From NCBI RefSeq assembly GCF_900114285.1, contig NZ_FOSN01000004.1, positions 124,001-188,000 on the forward strand: a stretch of 64,000 nucleotides of DNA, given 5' to 3'. This document shows, piece by piece, positions 54,228 through 63,197 of this stretch. The DNA is from Methylocapsa palsarum. Its GTDB lineage: Bacteria; Pseudomonadota; Alphaproteobacteria; Rhizobiales; Beijerinckiaceae. The stretch's first letter is position 1; the number at the start of each line of letters is the position of its first letter. A program made the translations under genes and the position numbers. The notes below the pieces were generated by a model. The model did not search any database. It was not told where the DNA came from and saw only the letters and a list, made by a program, of their open reading frames with translations.

Positions 54228-55508
54228 TCACATCCCTTCCGGGCGCCCTGCGACGGCGACGAGGAGCTTCCCATCGCCAAAGATGCGCCTCGCCGCGCGC
54301 TTGGCGTCGTCCATCGTGACGGCGGCGATCAGCCTGTTGCGTTCATCGAGATAATCGACGCCATAGCCCTCGGTCTGGAGGTGGACGAGCTGGGCCACGA
54401 TCTTGGTCGAGGTATCGAAGCGGAGCGCATAGGAGCCGATGAGGTATTTTTTCGCCTTGTCCAGTTCCTCTTCCGTCGGCCCCGACTCGGAAAGGCTGGC
54501 GATCTCGCCCTCGATCACCGCCATCGATTCGGCGGCGCGTTCATTCTTGGTGGAGGTGCCGCCGCTCAGCATGGCGGCGTGATCGAAGGTCGTGAGGTGG
54601 GACCAGACCGAATAGGCGAGGCCGCGCTTCTCGCGCACCTCGCGGAAGAGCCGCGCCGAAAACACGCCGCCGCCGAGGACGTGGTTGACGACAATCGCGG
54701 GGATGATGTCGGGATCGGCGCGGGCGATCCCTTGCCGGCCGAAACGGATCGCCGATTGCGGCACGTCGATCCTGACGACATGGCGCGCGCCTTCCCCCGA
54801 GAAGGCGATGGGAGCGATAGGATCCAGGTCGGACTTTGCCGGCAGGGCTCCGAACACGTCGTCGAGACGGGCGGCGAGCGTCGCGGCGTCGATCGCGCCC
54901 ACCGCCGCGATTTTCAGCGTGTCGCGCGCGAAGACCCGCGCCCGCATGTCGGTGAGGTTGGCGCGGGTCAGCGTCGGCAGAGTCGCGAGATCGCCGCGCA
55001 CCGGCAGGCCATAGGGATGGTTCGCATAGGCGACCGAACGGAAGGTGCGCGCGGCGACATGGTCAGGATCGTTGACCTCGCGCTTGAGGCTGGCGGAGAT
55101 CTGGCCGATGACGCGCTCGAACGGTTCGGAGTCGAGACGCGCCTTGCCGACGGCGAGCTGCAGAAGTTCGAAGGCCCGCGCAATGTTGCGGGCGAGCGTC
55201 TGCATCCGCCCGCTGACGAGATCGCGGTCGGCCGAGAACGAAAGCTCGATGGCGTCTTCATCGAGCGCGCGATGGAAGGCCTCGGCGTCATAGGGGCCGG
55301 CTCCTTCATCGAGCATGCCGGCGAGAAGGGTGGCAACGCCCGGCTTGCCGATCGGGTCCTGCGACGCGCCGCCCTTGAAGGCGAATTCAAGCGCGACGAT
55401 CGGAACGGCGTAATCCTCGACCAGCCAGGCCTCGATGCCGCCGGGCGAGACGATCTTCTGGACGGCGGCGGCGCGGGACGGGCTTTGCGTGCTGGCGAGA
55501 GCGGTCAT
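54228..55508 (-). CDS. M16-family peptidase-like protein, non-catalytic partner
   Basis: This 426-residue protein has the two-domain M16 fold but lacks the zinc-binding HxxEH. The corresponding region reads TLLAGMLDEGAGPYDAEAFH. The glycine-rich and R/Y regions of the partner type are present (LGGGVFSARLFREVREKRGL, then AYSVWSHL). It would dimerise with the catalytic M16 protein encoded 34 bases upstream, as in the alphaproteobacterial two-gene pitrilysin pair. The N-terminus MTALASTQSPSRAAAV lacks a clear signal peptide. The start at 55508 is preferred to upstream in-frame codons. Confidence 0.88.
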   Translation of the reverse strand: MTALASTQSPSRAAAVQKIVSPGGIEAWLVEDYAVPIVALEFAFKGGASQDPIGKPGVATLLAGMLDEGAGPYDAEAFHRALDEDAIELSFSADRDLVSGRMQTLARNIARAFELLQLAVGKARLDSEPFERVIGQISASLKREVNDPDHVAARTFRSVAYANHPYGLPVRGDLATLPTLTRANLTDMRARVFARDTLKIAAVGAIDAATLAARLDDVFGALPAKSDLDPIAPIAFSGEGARHVVRIDVPQSAIRFGRQGIARADPDIIPAIVVNHVLGGGVFSARLFREVREKRGLAYSVWSHLTTFDHAAMLSGGTSTKNERAAESMAVIEGEIASLSESGPTEEELDKAKKYLIGSYALRFDTSTKIVAQLVHLQTEGYGVDYLDERNRLIAAVTMDDAKRAARRIFGDGKLLVAVAGRPEGM

Positions 55509-55542
55509 GATGGATCCATTTTTTCTTTTTTTTGCTTTTCGT

Positions 55543-56952
55543 TCAGCACGCGATGATGGCGTCGGCAGCATCCTGCGCGGGAGGGGTTCGCGCAGAGGGT
55601 TCGGCCGGAAGCAGGAATCCAGTGACGCTGCGCCGCTTGTCGAGCCAGCGCGCGGCTCTTTTCACGTCGTCGGCGGTCACAGCCTCGATCCGCTCGGGCC
55701 AGTGCGCGACGTCCTCGATCGAAAGTCCGACCGCCAGCGAGGCGCCGTACCATCGGGCGAGGGTCGCCTGATTGTCCTGCGCATAGATCGCGTCGGCGAC
55801 GAGCCGGGTTTTCGCGCGTTTGAAGTCCGCCTCATCGACGCCATGGGCGGCGACGCCGGCGATGATCTCTCCGATCGCGGCGTCGAGCCGTTCGAGCGAA
55901 ACCCCGGGCGCCGGGACGGCGAAGACATAGAATCGCGTGTCGTCGACCGAGGCGCCCTGGTAATGCGCGCCCGCCCCGACCGCGATCTTGTCGTTCATGA
56001 CGAGGGTCTTGAAGAGGAGGCTCGTCGGGCCGCCGCCCAGAAGATGGGCGAGGACTTCGAGGGCCTCGGCCTCGCCGGGCTCGGCCGTCCTGTACGAGGG
56101 CGCAAGGAACACGCTCTGGTGCGAGGGCTGTTCGACCTTCTCGTCGGCAAGGGTCACGAGACGGTGCGCGCGGGGCTCGGGTTCGCGTGGACGCGAGCGT
56201 TTCGGGGCCTCGCCCCGCGCCGGGATCGCGCCATAGATCTCCCCCGCGAGTTCGATCACGGCCGCCGCATCGACGTCTCCCGCAATGACGAGGATCGCGT
56301 TTTCGGGCGTATAGAACCGATGGTAATAGGCCAGCGCGTCGTTACGGTCGAGACCTTCGATCTCGTGATTCCAGCCGATGATCGGCCGGCCGTAGGGGTG
56401 CTGGGTGAAGAGCGCGGCCTGCACCGCCTCGTTCAACTGGTCCGAAGGATCGGAATCGGTGCGCATCCGACGCTCCTCGAGCACGACGTCTCGTTCGGGC
56501 GCCACCACCTCGTCGCTGAGGACAAGATTGGTCATCCGGTCCGCTTCATATTCCATGCAGACCCGAAGATGGTCCTTGGCGACGCGCTGGAAATAGGCGG
56601 TGTAATCGTTTGAGGTGAACGCGTTCTCCTGACCGCCGACATCGGCGATCAATTCGGAGAATTTACCCTGGGGATTGGCCTTGGTGCCCTTAAACATCAG
56701 ATGTTCGAGGAAATGGGCGATGCCGGATTTTCCCAGCGGGTCGTCGGCGGAGCCGTTGCGGTACCAGACCATGTGCGTCACGACCGGCGCGCGATGGTCG
56801 GCGATCACGACGATTTCGAGGCCGTTGGCGAGTTTCGCCTGAGCGACAGGCGGCCCGGCGGGTTTGGCGGAGGGCTGCGCAGAGGGCGTAAGGGCGCAGG
56901 CGCGCGGGCCGGAAGCGGCTTGACCAGGAAGCATTCGATCCATCGCTTTCAT
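55543..56952 (-). CDS. M16-family zinc metallopeptidase, catalytic subunit
   Basis: This 470-residue pitrilysin-type peptidase has the inverted zinc motif HFLEH (residues 80-84) in SGIAHFLEHLMFKGT, and the third ligand Glu is probably in ERDVVLEERRM. The N-terminal substrate strand ANGLEIVVIADHRAPVVTH is typical. It probably degrades short peptides together with the inactive partner just downstream. The frame is open for 80 codons upstream, but MKAMDRMLPGQAA is the sensible start. An export signal is not obvious. Confidence 0.9.
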   Translation of the reverse strand: MKAMDRMLPGQAASGPRACALTPSAQPSAKPAGPPVAQAKLANGLEIVVIADHRAPVVTHMVWYRNGSADDPLGKSGIAHFLEHLMFKGTKANPQGKFSELIADVGGQENAFTSNDYTAYFQRVAKDHLRVCMEYEADRMTNLVLSDEVVAPERDVVLEERRMRTDSDPSDQLNEAVQAALFTQHPYGRPIIGWNHEIEGLDRNDALAYYHRFYTPENAILVIAGDVDAAAVIELAGEIYGAIPARGEAPKRSRPREPEPRAHRLVTLADEKVEQPSHQSVFLAPSYRTAEPGEAEALEVLAHLLGGGPTSLLFKTLVMNDKIAVGAGAHYQGASVDDTRFYVFAVPAPGVSLERLDAAIGEIIAGVAAHGVDEADFKRAKTRLVADAIYAQDNQATLARWYGASLAVGLSIEDVAHWPERIEAVTADDVKRAARWLDKRRSVTGFLLPAEPSARTPPAQDAADAIIAC

Positions 56953-57100
56953 GAGACCGCGGCGAGCAGGCCGAGGTCCGAGTTGAAAAGTCTGGAGCGA
57001 ATATAGGTCAGAAAATCGGCGGCGGTATAGTCTTTGTGAATTTGCGGCGACAGGCCCCGGCCCGGAAAGCCGCCGCCCGCCGCGCGCGGAACCATAAAGG

Positions 57101-57775
57101 TTAGTTGTCCACCGAGTTCTTGCGTCGTTGCGAGCGGTTGTAGGCGGCGGGATCCGACGGGTCCGCCTCTTCTTTGACCTTGTCCGGCGCAAGAGCGGTG
57201 GCGGCGGTCGCCTTGCGATAGCCCGGCGGCGGTTCGGTCAGATATTTCCGGCTCGGCTCGACTCCCGGCTGGACCACATCCGCTTGTCCGCCGCCGCCGA
57301 CGGCGGCCTGCAGGGCTTTCCAGGGCGCGTAAAGGCAGATCGGCGTTCCAGAACCCGCCTGACATTCGCTAGGCGGCCCCTCCTTCGGAAGATCGCCGGT
57401 GACGCGACTAAGGTCGCGGGGCGACATTTCCACGCGGGCGTTCGGCGTCGGTTGCGGCGCCGGCTGATTCGCGCTGAGCGCCGCCCGGCGGCGTTCGACG
57501 ACATCGGGGTCCGTTGGCCATGACGCGCTCCGGGCGCTTTCCTTTGGCGGGGGAAGATCGAGTCGCGGCGGCACGACGATGGGGGCGCGGGCGCGGTAAT
57601 CGATCGCGTCCTGCTCCTTGTCGAACTGCAGCCCGACAAAGCCGAGCATCGAGTTGAACATATTGGTGTCTTCTTCAGCCGCCGCAGGCAAAGGCGCGGC
57701 GGCCATGAAAGCGCCGGCGGCCAACGCGGCCAAAATGGAGGCTTTGCTGCGTCCCTGAACCTTGTCAAACACCAT
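57101..57775 (-). CDS. Exported protein, possibly DUF3035/BamF-like
   Basis: This 224-residue protein has an N-terminal export segment (ASILAALAAGAFMAAAPLPA, then AAA). The motif DYRARAPIVVPPRLDLPPP resembles the RAPL-x-PP-x-L-x-PP core of DUF3035 proteins, which in some alphaproteobacteria are a lipoprotein part of the outer-membrane BAM complex. No lipobox Cys is visible at the signal end, and the C-terminal half (KYLTEPPPGYRKATAATALA) is low-complexity. Its position between lspA and the M16 pair matches the usual place of that gene. The assignment is tentative. Confidence 0.55.
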   Translation of the reverse strand: MVFDKVQGRSKASILAALAAGAFMAAAPLPAAAEEDTNMFNSMLGFVGLQFDKEQDAIDYRARAPIVVPPRLDLPPPKESARSASWPTDPDVVERRRAALSANQPAPQPTPNARVEMSPRDLSRVTGDLPKEGPPSECQAGSGTPICLYAPWKALQAAVGGGGQADVVQPGVEPSRKYLTEPPPGYRKATAATALAPDKVKEEADPSDPAAYNRSQRRKNSVDN

Positions 57776-57913
57776 AACGAAGTCCTCTCCCCTGTCGTCG
57801 CCCGAACACGGCGGTCAATCGCCGGGAAGCCGCGAGAGCGCTTGCGCCGAGCTTACGTCGCCATGTTAAGCGCCATCGCGGCATTTTGACGGCGAAGCTG
57901 CGCCATTCGGCGA

Positions 57914-58414
57914 TTATTGCTCCGCAACGCCCTCCGGGTCGCGGTTCGAGGTAAACAAAGAATCGTAAAGAAGTAGTCCAACCCCGGACACAATCGCGAC
58001 GTCGGCGAAATTGAAAACGTACCAGGAGAATGTCCCGACGTGGAAATGGTAGAAATCGGCGACGAACCCGTAGGCGAACCGGTCATAGGCGTTGCCGAGC
58101 GCGCCGCCGATGATCAGCCCCAGCGCGAGGGCGACCGTTTTCGTCTGCGCGCGCCAGAGCCATGCGCCCAGAAAGAACGTCGCGGCAAGGGCGAAGGCCA
58201 GCAGGACATACCTTCCGGTCTCGCTGCTCGCGCGCAGGAGCGAATAGGAAATGCCGGTGTTTTTCGCGTAGATCACGTCGAGAAACGGCGCTAATCGCAC
58301 CGGCTGGCGCGTCTCGATGCCATAGACGAAGATCAGCCACAGCTTGTTGGCCTGGTCCGCCGCCAGCGTCGCCAGCGCGACGGCGGCGCCAAGGCGGCGG
58401 GGACTCATCGCCAT
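57914..58414 (-). CDS. lspA: Lipoprotein signal peptidase (signal peptidase II)
   Basis: LspA cleaves prolipoprotein signal peptides at the diacylglyceryl-Cys in the inner membrane. The 166-residue protein has four hydrophobic helices and the catalytic Asp pair in FVADFYHF and [19 protein letters not shown] and [14 protein letters not shown] are further conserved motifs. The start [20 protein letters not shown] gives the family length and overlaps the end of ileS, its usual partner. A longer upstream frame is probably untranslated. Confidence 0.93.
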   Translation of the reverse strand: MAMSPRRLGAAVALATLAADQANKLWLIFVYGIETRQPVRLAPFLDVIYAKNTGISYSLLRASSETGRYVLLAFALAATFFLGAWLWRAQTKTVALALGLIIGGALGNAYDRFAYGFVADFYHFHVGTFSWYVFNFADVAIVSGVGLLLYDSLFTSNRDPEGVAEQ

Positions 58415-61400
58415 AGGCCGGCGGCCCGCAATTCGCGAAGGGCCTGCGCGTCGCGCGGGCTGACGTCTGGAAATTCGGAATCGGCGCCGACACTTTTCGA
58501 GATCTTCCACGATCTCGCGCATTTCGTTCCCTCGGCGAGTCCCGGGACGATTGCGACGCCGGGAACGTCGTCGAGCCGGAACGCTTCCGCCGGGCCTTCG
58601 CCCGCCGCAATCGAGATGTCGGAGGTGATGCAGATCTCCGCGAAATCGACGCCGTTGAGAAGAGCGCGCCAGTCTTCATTTTCGATGAAGACCTTTGGCG
58701 CCGCCTCGAGCGACGAGCCGATGCGCTTTTGCGCCCGCTCGATCTCGAGCGCGCCGGTCACCACCGAGCGGATGCGGCGGATTTTTTCCCATTTTTCGGC
58801 GAGCGCGTCGTCGCGCCAGGCTTGCGGCGTTTCGGGAAATGCTTCGAGATGAACCGAGACGGCGTCGGGGCGGCGCGACAGCCACGCCTCTTCAGACGTG
58901 AAGGCGAGAATCGGCGCGAGCCACAACGTGACCCGGCGGAAGATCTGCTCGACAGTCTCCAGCGCGGCGCGGCGCTTAAGGCTCGAGGGCGGCTCGCAAT
59001 AGAGCGCATCCTTGCGGATGTCGAAATAGAAGGCCGACAGGTCCGAGTTGAGAAAGGCCGACAGGCGCGCCACCACCCTCTTGTAGTCGAAGCGCAAGTA
59101 GGCGTCGCGGATCTCGCCGTCGAGTTCCGCGAGCTTGTGCAGCATCAGCCGCTCCAGTTCGCCCATGGCGGCCGGCGCGACGGTCTGGGCCGGATCGTAA
59201 TGAGCGAGCGTCCCGAGCATCCAGCGGATCGTGTTGCGCAGCTTACGATAGGTCTCGACGAAGGTCTTGAGGATTTCCGGCCCGATGCGCAGATCGTCGG
59301 AATAATCGGACGCCGCGACCCAGAGCCGGAGAATGTCGGCGCCGGCGTCCTTGATGATGGTCTGCGGGGCGGTGACGTTGCCCGCCGATTTCGACATTTT
59401 CTGGCCCTTCTCGTCGAGAACGAAGCCATGGGTCAGAACCGCGTCGTAGGGCGCCCTGCCCCGCGTGCCGCAGGATTCGAGCAGCGAGGAATGGAACCAG
59501 CCGCGATGCTGGTCGGAGCCTTCGAGATACATGATCTCGTCGGCGCCGCCGTCGCGCAGCCGATGGATTCCCGCAAGGCCGGGAAAGTTCTTCGGATCGT
59601 CCAGCGTGAAGGAATGGGTCGATCCGGAATCGAACCAGACATCGAGAACGTCGTCGATTTTCTCGAATTTTTCCGGATCGTAGCCGGGCTGCAGGAAGCG
59701 CTCGGCGGCGCCATCGGCAAACCATGCGTCGGCGCCCTCTTCTTCGAAAGCCGCCGCGATGCGCTGGTTCACCACATCGTCAACGAGAATGTCCTTCGTG
59801 TCCTTATCGACAAAGATCGCGATGGGCACGCCCCAGGCGCGCTGGCGCGAAACCACCCAGTCCGGGCGGTTGGCGATCATGCCATTGATGCGATTTTCGC
59901 CCGCCGCCGGAACCCATTTGGTGGCTTCGATTTCGCGCAGGGCGATCTGGCGGATGGTGGGAGCGTTTGTGGAGGCGCCGGCGTCAATCGGCTTGTCGAG
60001 CGCGATGAACCATTGCGGCGTGTTGCGGAAGATGAGCGGCTTTTTCGAGCGCCAGCTATGCGGATATTGATGCTTCAACCGTCCACGCGCGACGAGATTG
60101 CCCGCCTCGATCAGCGCCTTGATGACCGCCTCGTTGGCGTCGCCCTTATTGCCCTTGTCGTCGATGACGCGGCGGCCCTCGAAGCCGGGCGCTTCCTTGG
60201 TGAGAAAGCCGTCGGCGTCGACGGTGTAGGGAATGCGCGTCTCGATGCCGCGCGCGGCGAGTTCGCGGCCGTGCGCCATCCAGACGTCGAAGTCGTCCCG
60301 GCCGTGGCCGGGCGCGGTGTGGACGAAGCCGGTGCCGGTATCGGCGGTGACGTGGTCGCCGTCGAAAAGGAGAACGTCGAAATCATAGCCGGGGATTGTT
60401 GCGGCGAGGGGATGTCGAACTTCGAGAGCCGCGAGAGCCTCGGCGGACACGTCGTTTTCACGCTCGAAAGCGTTGACTTTTGCAGCATTGAACACGCTTT
60501 CGGCAAGCGCATCGGCAAGGATGTAGAGATCGTCAACTTTCATCCAATTGTGTTCAGGCGCCGCCGTCACGCGATACAGGCCATAGGCGATCTTGGACGA
60601 AAAGCTAATCGCCCGGTTGGCTGGGATGGTCCAGGGCGTCGTCGTCCAGATGATCACACGCGCCCGTTGGCGCTTGACGCTCTCAACTTCACTTAGATGT
60701 CTGGTTCGAGCGTTCGCCCAATCAAACAATGCAGAATCATCGAATATGGTCTGACCGGTTTCTTCATCTACAGAGATTTTGCCGGACGGCGCCATTAATC
60801 GGTGGGCATTTTCGGCGCCACCGATAGGAAACGCCACAAAAACCGTGTCGCTAACATGGTCTTCGTATTCCACCTCCGCCTCGGCCAAAGCGGTTTTTTC
60901 GACGACGCTCCACATCACCGGCTTCGAGCCGCGATACAGCGTCCCGTTGGCGGCGAATTTCATGATCTCGCGGGCGATCTGCGCTTCGGCCGGAAAGGTC
61001 ATAGTGAGATAGGGATGATCCCAGTCTCCCGTGACGCCAAGACGCTTGAACTCCTCGCGTTGCACATCGACCCAGTGCGCGGCGAAGGCGCGGCACTCGC
61101 GGCGGAATTCGTTGATCGGGACAGCGTCCTTGTTGCGGCCCTTGGCGCGGTACTGCTCCTCGATCTTCCATTCGATCGGCAGTCCGTGGCAGTCCCAGCC
61201 CGGCACATAATTGGAATCCTTGCCGAGCATCTGCTGCGAGCGGGTGACGAGATCCTTGAGGATCTTGTTCAGCGCATGGCCAATGTGGATGTTGCCGTTG
61301 GCGTAGGGCGGGCCATCGTGGAGGACGAATTTCGGGCGCCCCCGCCCGCTCTCGCGCAGCCTCTGATAGAGGCCGATCTCGCGCCAGCGGGCGAGCAATT

Positions 61401-61524
61401 GCGGCTCCTTGGCCGGGAGGCCGGCGCGCATCGGAAAATCCGTCTGCGGCAGAAAAAGCGTCTTCGAATAATCTGGGCCATCCGGCTTCTTGTCAGCCGT
61501 TTTGGCCGGAGCTTGTTCGTTCAT
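58405..61524 (-). CDS. ileS: Isoleucyl-tRNA synthetase
   Basis: This class I aminoacyl-tRNA synthetase, about 1039 residues, charges tRNA-Ile. The HIGH motif is present as [11 protein letters not shown] and the KMSKS motif as [11 protein letters not shown]. The editing (CP1) domain lies between them ([18 protein letters not shown]). The anticodon-binding domain follows [13 protein letters not shown]. The C-terminal part lacks the four-Cys zinc finger of some IleRS forms. The start is uncertain between ATGs at 61548 and 61524; neither has a strong ribosome binding site. Confidence 0.95.
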   Translation of the reverse strand: MNEQAPAKTADKKPDGPDYSKTLFLPQTDFPMRAGLPAKEPQLLARWREIGLYQRLRESGRGRPKFVLHDGPPYANGNIHIGHALNKILKDLVTRSQQMLGKDSNYVPGWDCHGLPIEWKIEEQYRAKGRNKDAVPINEFRRECRAFAAHWVDVQREEFKRLGVTGDWDHPYLTMTFPAEAQIAREIMKFAANGTLYRGSKPVMWSVVEKTALAEAEVEYEDHVSDTVFVAFPIGGAENAHRLMAPSGKISVDEETGQTIFDDSALFDWANARTRHLSEVESVKRQRARVIIWTTTPWTIPANRAISFSSKIAYGLYRVTAAPEHNWMKVDDLYILADALAESVFNAAKVNAFERENDVSAEALAALEVRHPLAATIPGYDFDVLLFDGDHVTADTGTGFVHTAPGHGRDDFDVWMAHGRELAARGIETRIPYTVDADGFLTKEAPGFEGRRVIDDKGNKGDANEAVIKALIEAGNLVARGRLKHQYPHSWRSKKPLIFRNTPQWFIALDKPIDAGASTNAPTIRQIALREIEATKWVPAAGENRINGMIANRPDWVVSRQRAWGVPIAIFVDKDTKDILVDDVVNQRIAAAFEEEGADAWFADGAAERFLQPGYDPEKFEKIDDVLDVWFDSGSTHSFTLDDPKNFPGLAGIHRLRDGGADEIMYLEGSDQHRGWFHSSLLESCGTRGRAPYDAVLTHGFVLDEKGQKMSKSAGNVTAPQTIIKDAGADILRLWVAASDYSDDLRIGPEILKTFVETYRKLRNTIRWMLGTLAHYDPAQTVAPAAMGELERLMLHKLAELDGEIRDAYLRFDYKRVVARLSAFLNSDLSAFYFDIRKDALYCEPPSSLKRRAALETVEQIFRRVTLWLAPILAFTSEEAWLSRRPDAVSVHLEAFPETPQAWRDDALAEKWEKIRRIRSVVTGALEIERAQKRIGSSLEAAPKVFIENEDWRALLNGVDFAEICITSDISIAAGEGPAEAFRLDDVPGVAIVPGLAEGTKCARSWKISKSVGADSEFPDVSPRDAQALRELRAAGLWR

Positions 61525-61889
61525 AGTGTTTGAGGCCTGATCGAGCATGGCGCGGCGCCTGCCGCGTGAGAGCATGATCGCCGCAATCGGACCATGCCCG
61601 GCAATATGGACGGGTGCGCGAGATCGGTCTGGAAAATTTCCCGAACTGGTCTAGCGGCCGGATCGTCCCCGGACTCGCGGGCGCACGGCGCCGGCGCGAG
61701 CCGGGCCCCTAATTCGCGTCGCCCGCAAAGGAGAGTTCTGTAGCATCGAATTGTTCTAGCAATAGACGGGAGCGGAATAAAGCGCCGCTTTATTGGACGA
61801 CTTGGTCAATTCCTTGGGCCAATTCCTTAGGCCCACCCTGACCCCAAAGCCTCAGCCCCAAGCCCCCCCAAGTCGTCACCCCCAAGTCC
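61525..61889. other. Intergenic region with short C-rich imperfect repeats
   Basis: The left part (61525-61790) upstream of ileS should contain its promoter, but I see no clear -35/-10. The right part (about 61800-61889) is a run of imperfect repeats of about 12 bases, variants of tcagccccaagtc, ccaagtcctcag and ccaattccttaggccc, ending directly at the stop of the next minus-strand gene. I see no terminator. Confidence 0.45.
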
Positions 61890-62756
61890 TCAGCCCCAAG
61901 TCTTGGCGGCGCGCCAGAGGATCCATTGCCGGCGCCATTGCGGCGGCGCGACCGGAGTCTTGAACGGGTCGTAGCCAGGCTGTTCCATCGCGCAGAGATA
62001 AAGTTCGCAAAGACTCGCCGGCAGGAACGCGGCCCGACTCCGGTCGGGAAGCCCGAGAATCCGCGCATCGAACGTCTCGAGATGGCGCCGCGCGAGGGCG
62101 CGAAGGTCCGCGAGCGCGGCGAGAACGCCGGGCGTCGCCACCCCGGCGGCGAAATCCTCGCGCCGCGCGCCATGTTTCGCCAGGAGGTCCAGCGGGACAT
62201 AGAGCTGGCCGCGCGCGCAATGCCAGGGCAAGGCGCGTAAAAGTCCGGTCAAGGCATAGGCGATTCCAGCCGCTTCGTCAGCGCCAAGGCCTTGAGTCGG
62301 CTCGTCGGGTTCGAGGATCGTCGAGGCCAGCCTGAAGAGGCCCGAGGACGTCGCCCTGGCGTAGGCCTCGAGCGCCTCCACCGATTCCATCGGATCGTCG
62401 TAAAGATCGAAATGCCGCGCGTCGATCAGGTCGAGCAGCGGCCGTTTGGGCAGATCGGAGCGCTCGACCGTATCGAGAAGCGCCGCCGCGACGGGATTGG
62501 CCTGTGTTTCCGATCCGGACCCCTCGATGGCGTCCCGCCACCATTGATAGCGGATTTCGCCCAGCAAGGGTTCGGAAACGATTTCACGGACGCGGGCGAT
62601 CTCGAGGCTGAAGGCGTAGAGCGCGTGAATGTGGGGGCGAAGCGGCCTTGGAACAAAAAGCGCGGAAAGCCAACGGTCCGGGTCGTCTCGGCGCAGCATC
62701 GTTTCGCAATAGGAATAGTCGGGCTCGCGTCCCGGGAAAAGATGATCCGCGGTCAT
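61890..62756 (-). CDS. Squalene/phytoene-synthase-like protein, NDUFAF6 type (probably non-catalytic)
   Basis: This 288-residue protein has the all-helical squalene/phytoene synthase fold. However, the substrate-binding Asp motifs are absent: YAFSLEIARVREIVSE stands where YAF-x3-DD-x2-D is expected, and LTGLLRALPWHCARGQLYVP replaces the second D-x3-D before RG-x-LYVP. Loss of both motifs is typical of the NDUFAF6 branch, the complex I assembly factor of mitochondria. The start overlaps the Mth938-domain gene stop by four bases (ATGA). Partnership with that NDUFAF3-like protein supports a role in respiratory complex I assembly rather than terpene synthesis. Confidence 0.8.
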   Translation of the reverse strand: MTADHLFPGREPDYSYCETMLRRDDPDRWLSALFVPRPLRPHIHALYAFSLEIARVREIVSEPLLGEIRYQWWRDAIEGSGSETQANPVAAALLDTVERSDLPKRPLLDLIDARHFDLYDDPMESVEALEAYARATSSGLFRLASTILEPDEPTQGLGADEAAGIAYALTGLLRALPWHCARGQLYVPLDLLAKHGARREDFAAGVATPGVLAALADLRALARRHLETFDARILGLPDRSRAAFLPASLCELYLCAMEQPGYDPFKTPVAPPQWRRQWILWRAAKTWG

Positions 62757-63139
62757 GGCGCCGCCAGAAGCGCGGCGGCGACCCGCCGTCTCTCGCCCAG
62801 CAGAATGGAATAGGTGCGGGCCGCCGCCCCGGTCGGCATGGGCTCCGCCCTGATCCCGGCCTCGCGCAGACGCTGGCGCAGGGGGGCGGCGAGCGGCCGG
62901 AGTTCGGTCCCGGTCCCGACCAGGAGATGCTCGACGAGACCCGCAGGCTCCGCGAAAAGCTGGCCCAGCGAGTCGATGTCGATCTCGGCCGGAGTCGCCG
63001 CGCTCCAGGCGTAGATTCCCGACGGCAAGGCGAGGATCGAGCCGCGATGGGACATTCCGCCGAAGCGGAAGCCGCCGCCGCCATATCCTTCGATCATATG
63101 GGCGCCGGGGAGGAAGCCCTTGTCCTGCGGCTGATTCAT
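62753..63139 (-). CDS. Mth938-domain (DUF498) protein, NDUFAF3 type
   Basis: This 128-residue protein has the Mth938 fold. HMIEGYGGGGFRFGGMSHRG, then SILALPSGIYAW, and VEHLLVGTGTELRPLAAPLR are the conserved segments. The human homologue NDUFAF3 assembles complex I, and in alphaproteobacteria the gene commonly follows secF, as here (58 bases). It overlaps the NDUFAF6-like gene by four bases. Confidence 0.85.
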   Translation of the reverse strand: MNQPQDKGFLPGAHMIEGYGGGGFRFGGMSHRGSILALPSGIYAWSAATPAEIDIDSLGQLFAEPAGLVEHLLVGTGTELRPLAAPLRQRLREAGIRAEPMPTGAAARTYSILLGERRRVAAALLAAP

Positions 63140-63197
63140 GGGGCCTCCCTGGCGGCCTCAGCCGCGCTCATCCGATGAGCGGTCAGACCGGCGCGCG

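Noticed and set aside
59600-59660. tRNA-like string aatcgaacc within this region
   Set aside because: It is part of the conserved ileS coding sequence, and no cloverleaf can be formed around it.
58729-60696. A 655-codon plus-strand frame opposite ileS
   Set aside because: It is antisense to the conserved IleRS coding sequence, with no recognisable motif and shadow-like composition.
61890-62756. Hopanoid or carotenoid synthesis gene (HpnC/HpnD or CrtB)
   Set aside because: Both Asp-rich catalytic motifs are missing and the neighbours are secF and an NDUFAF3-like gene, not hpn or crt genes.
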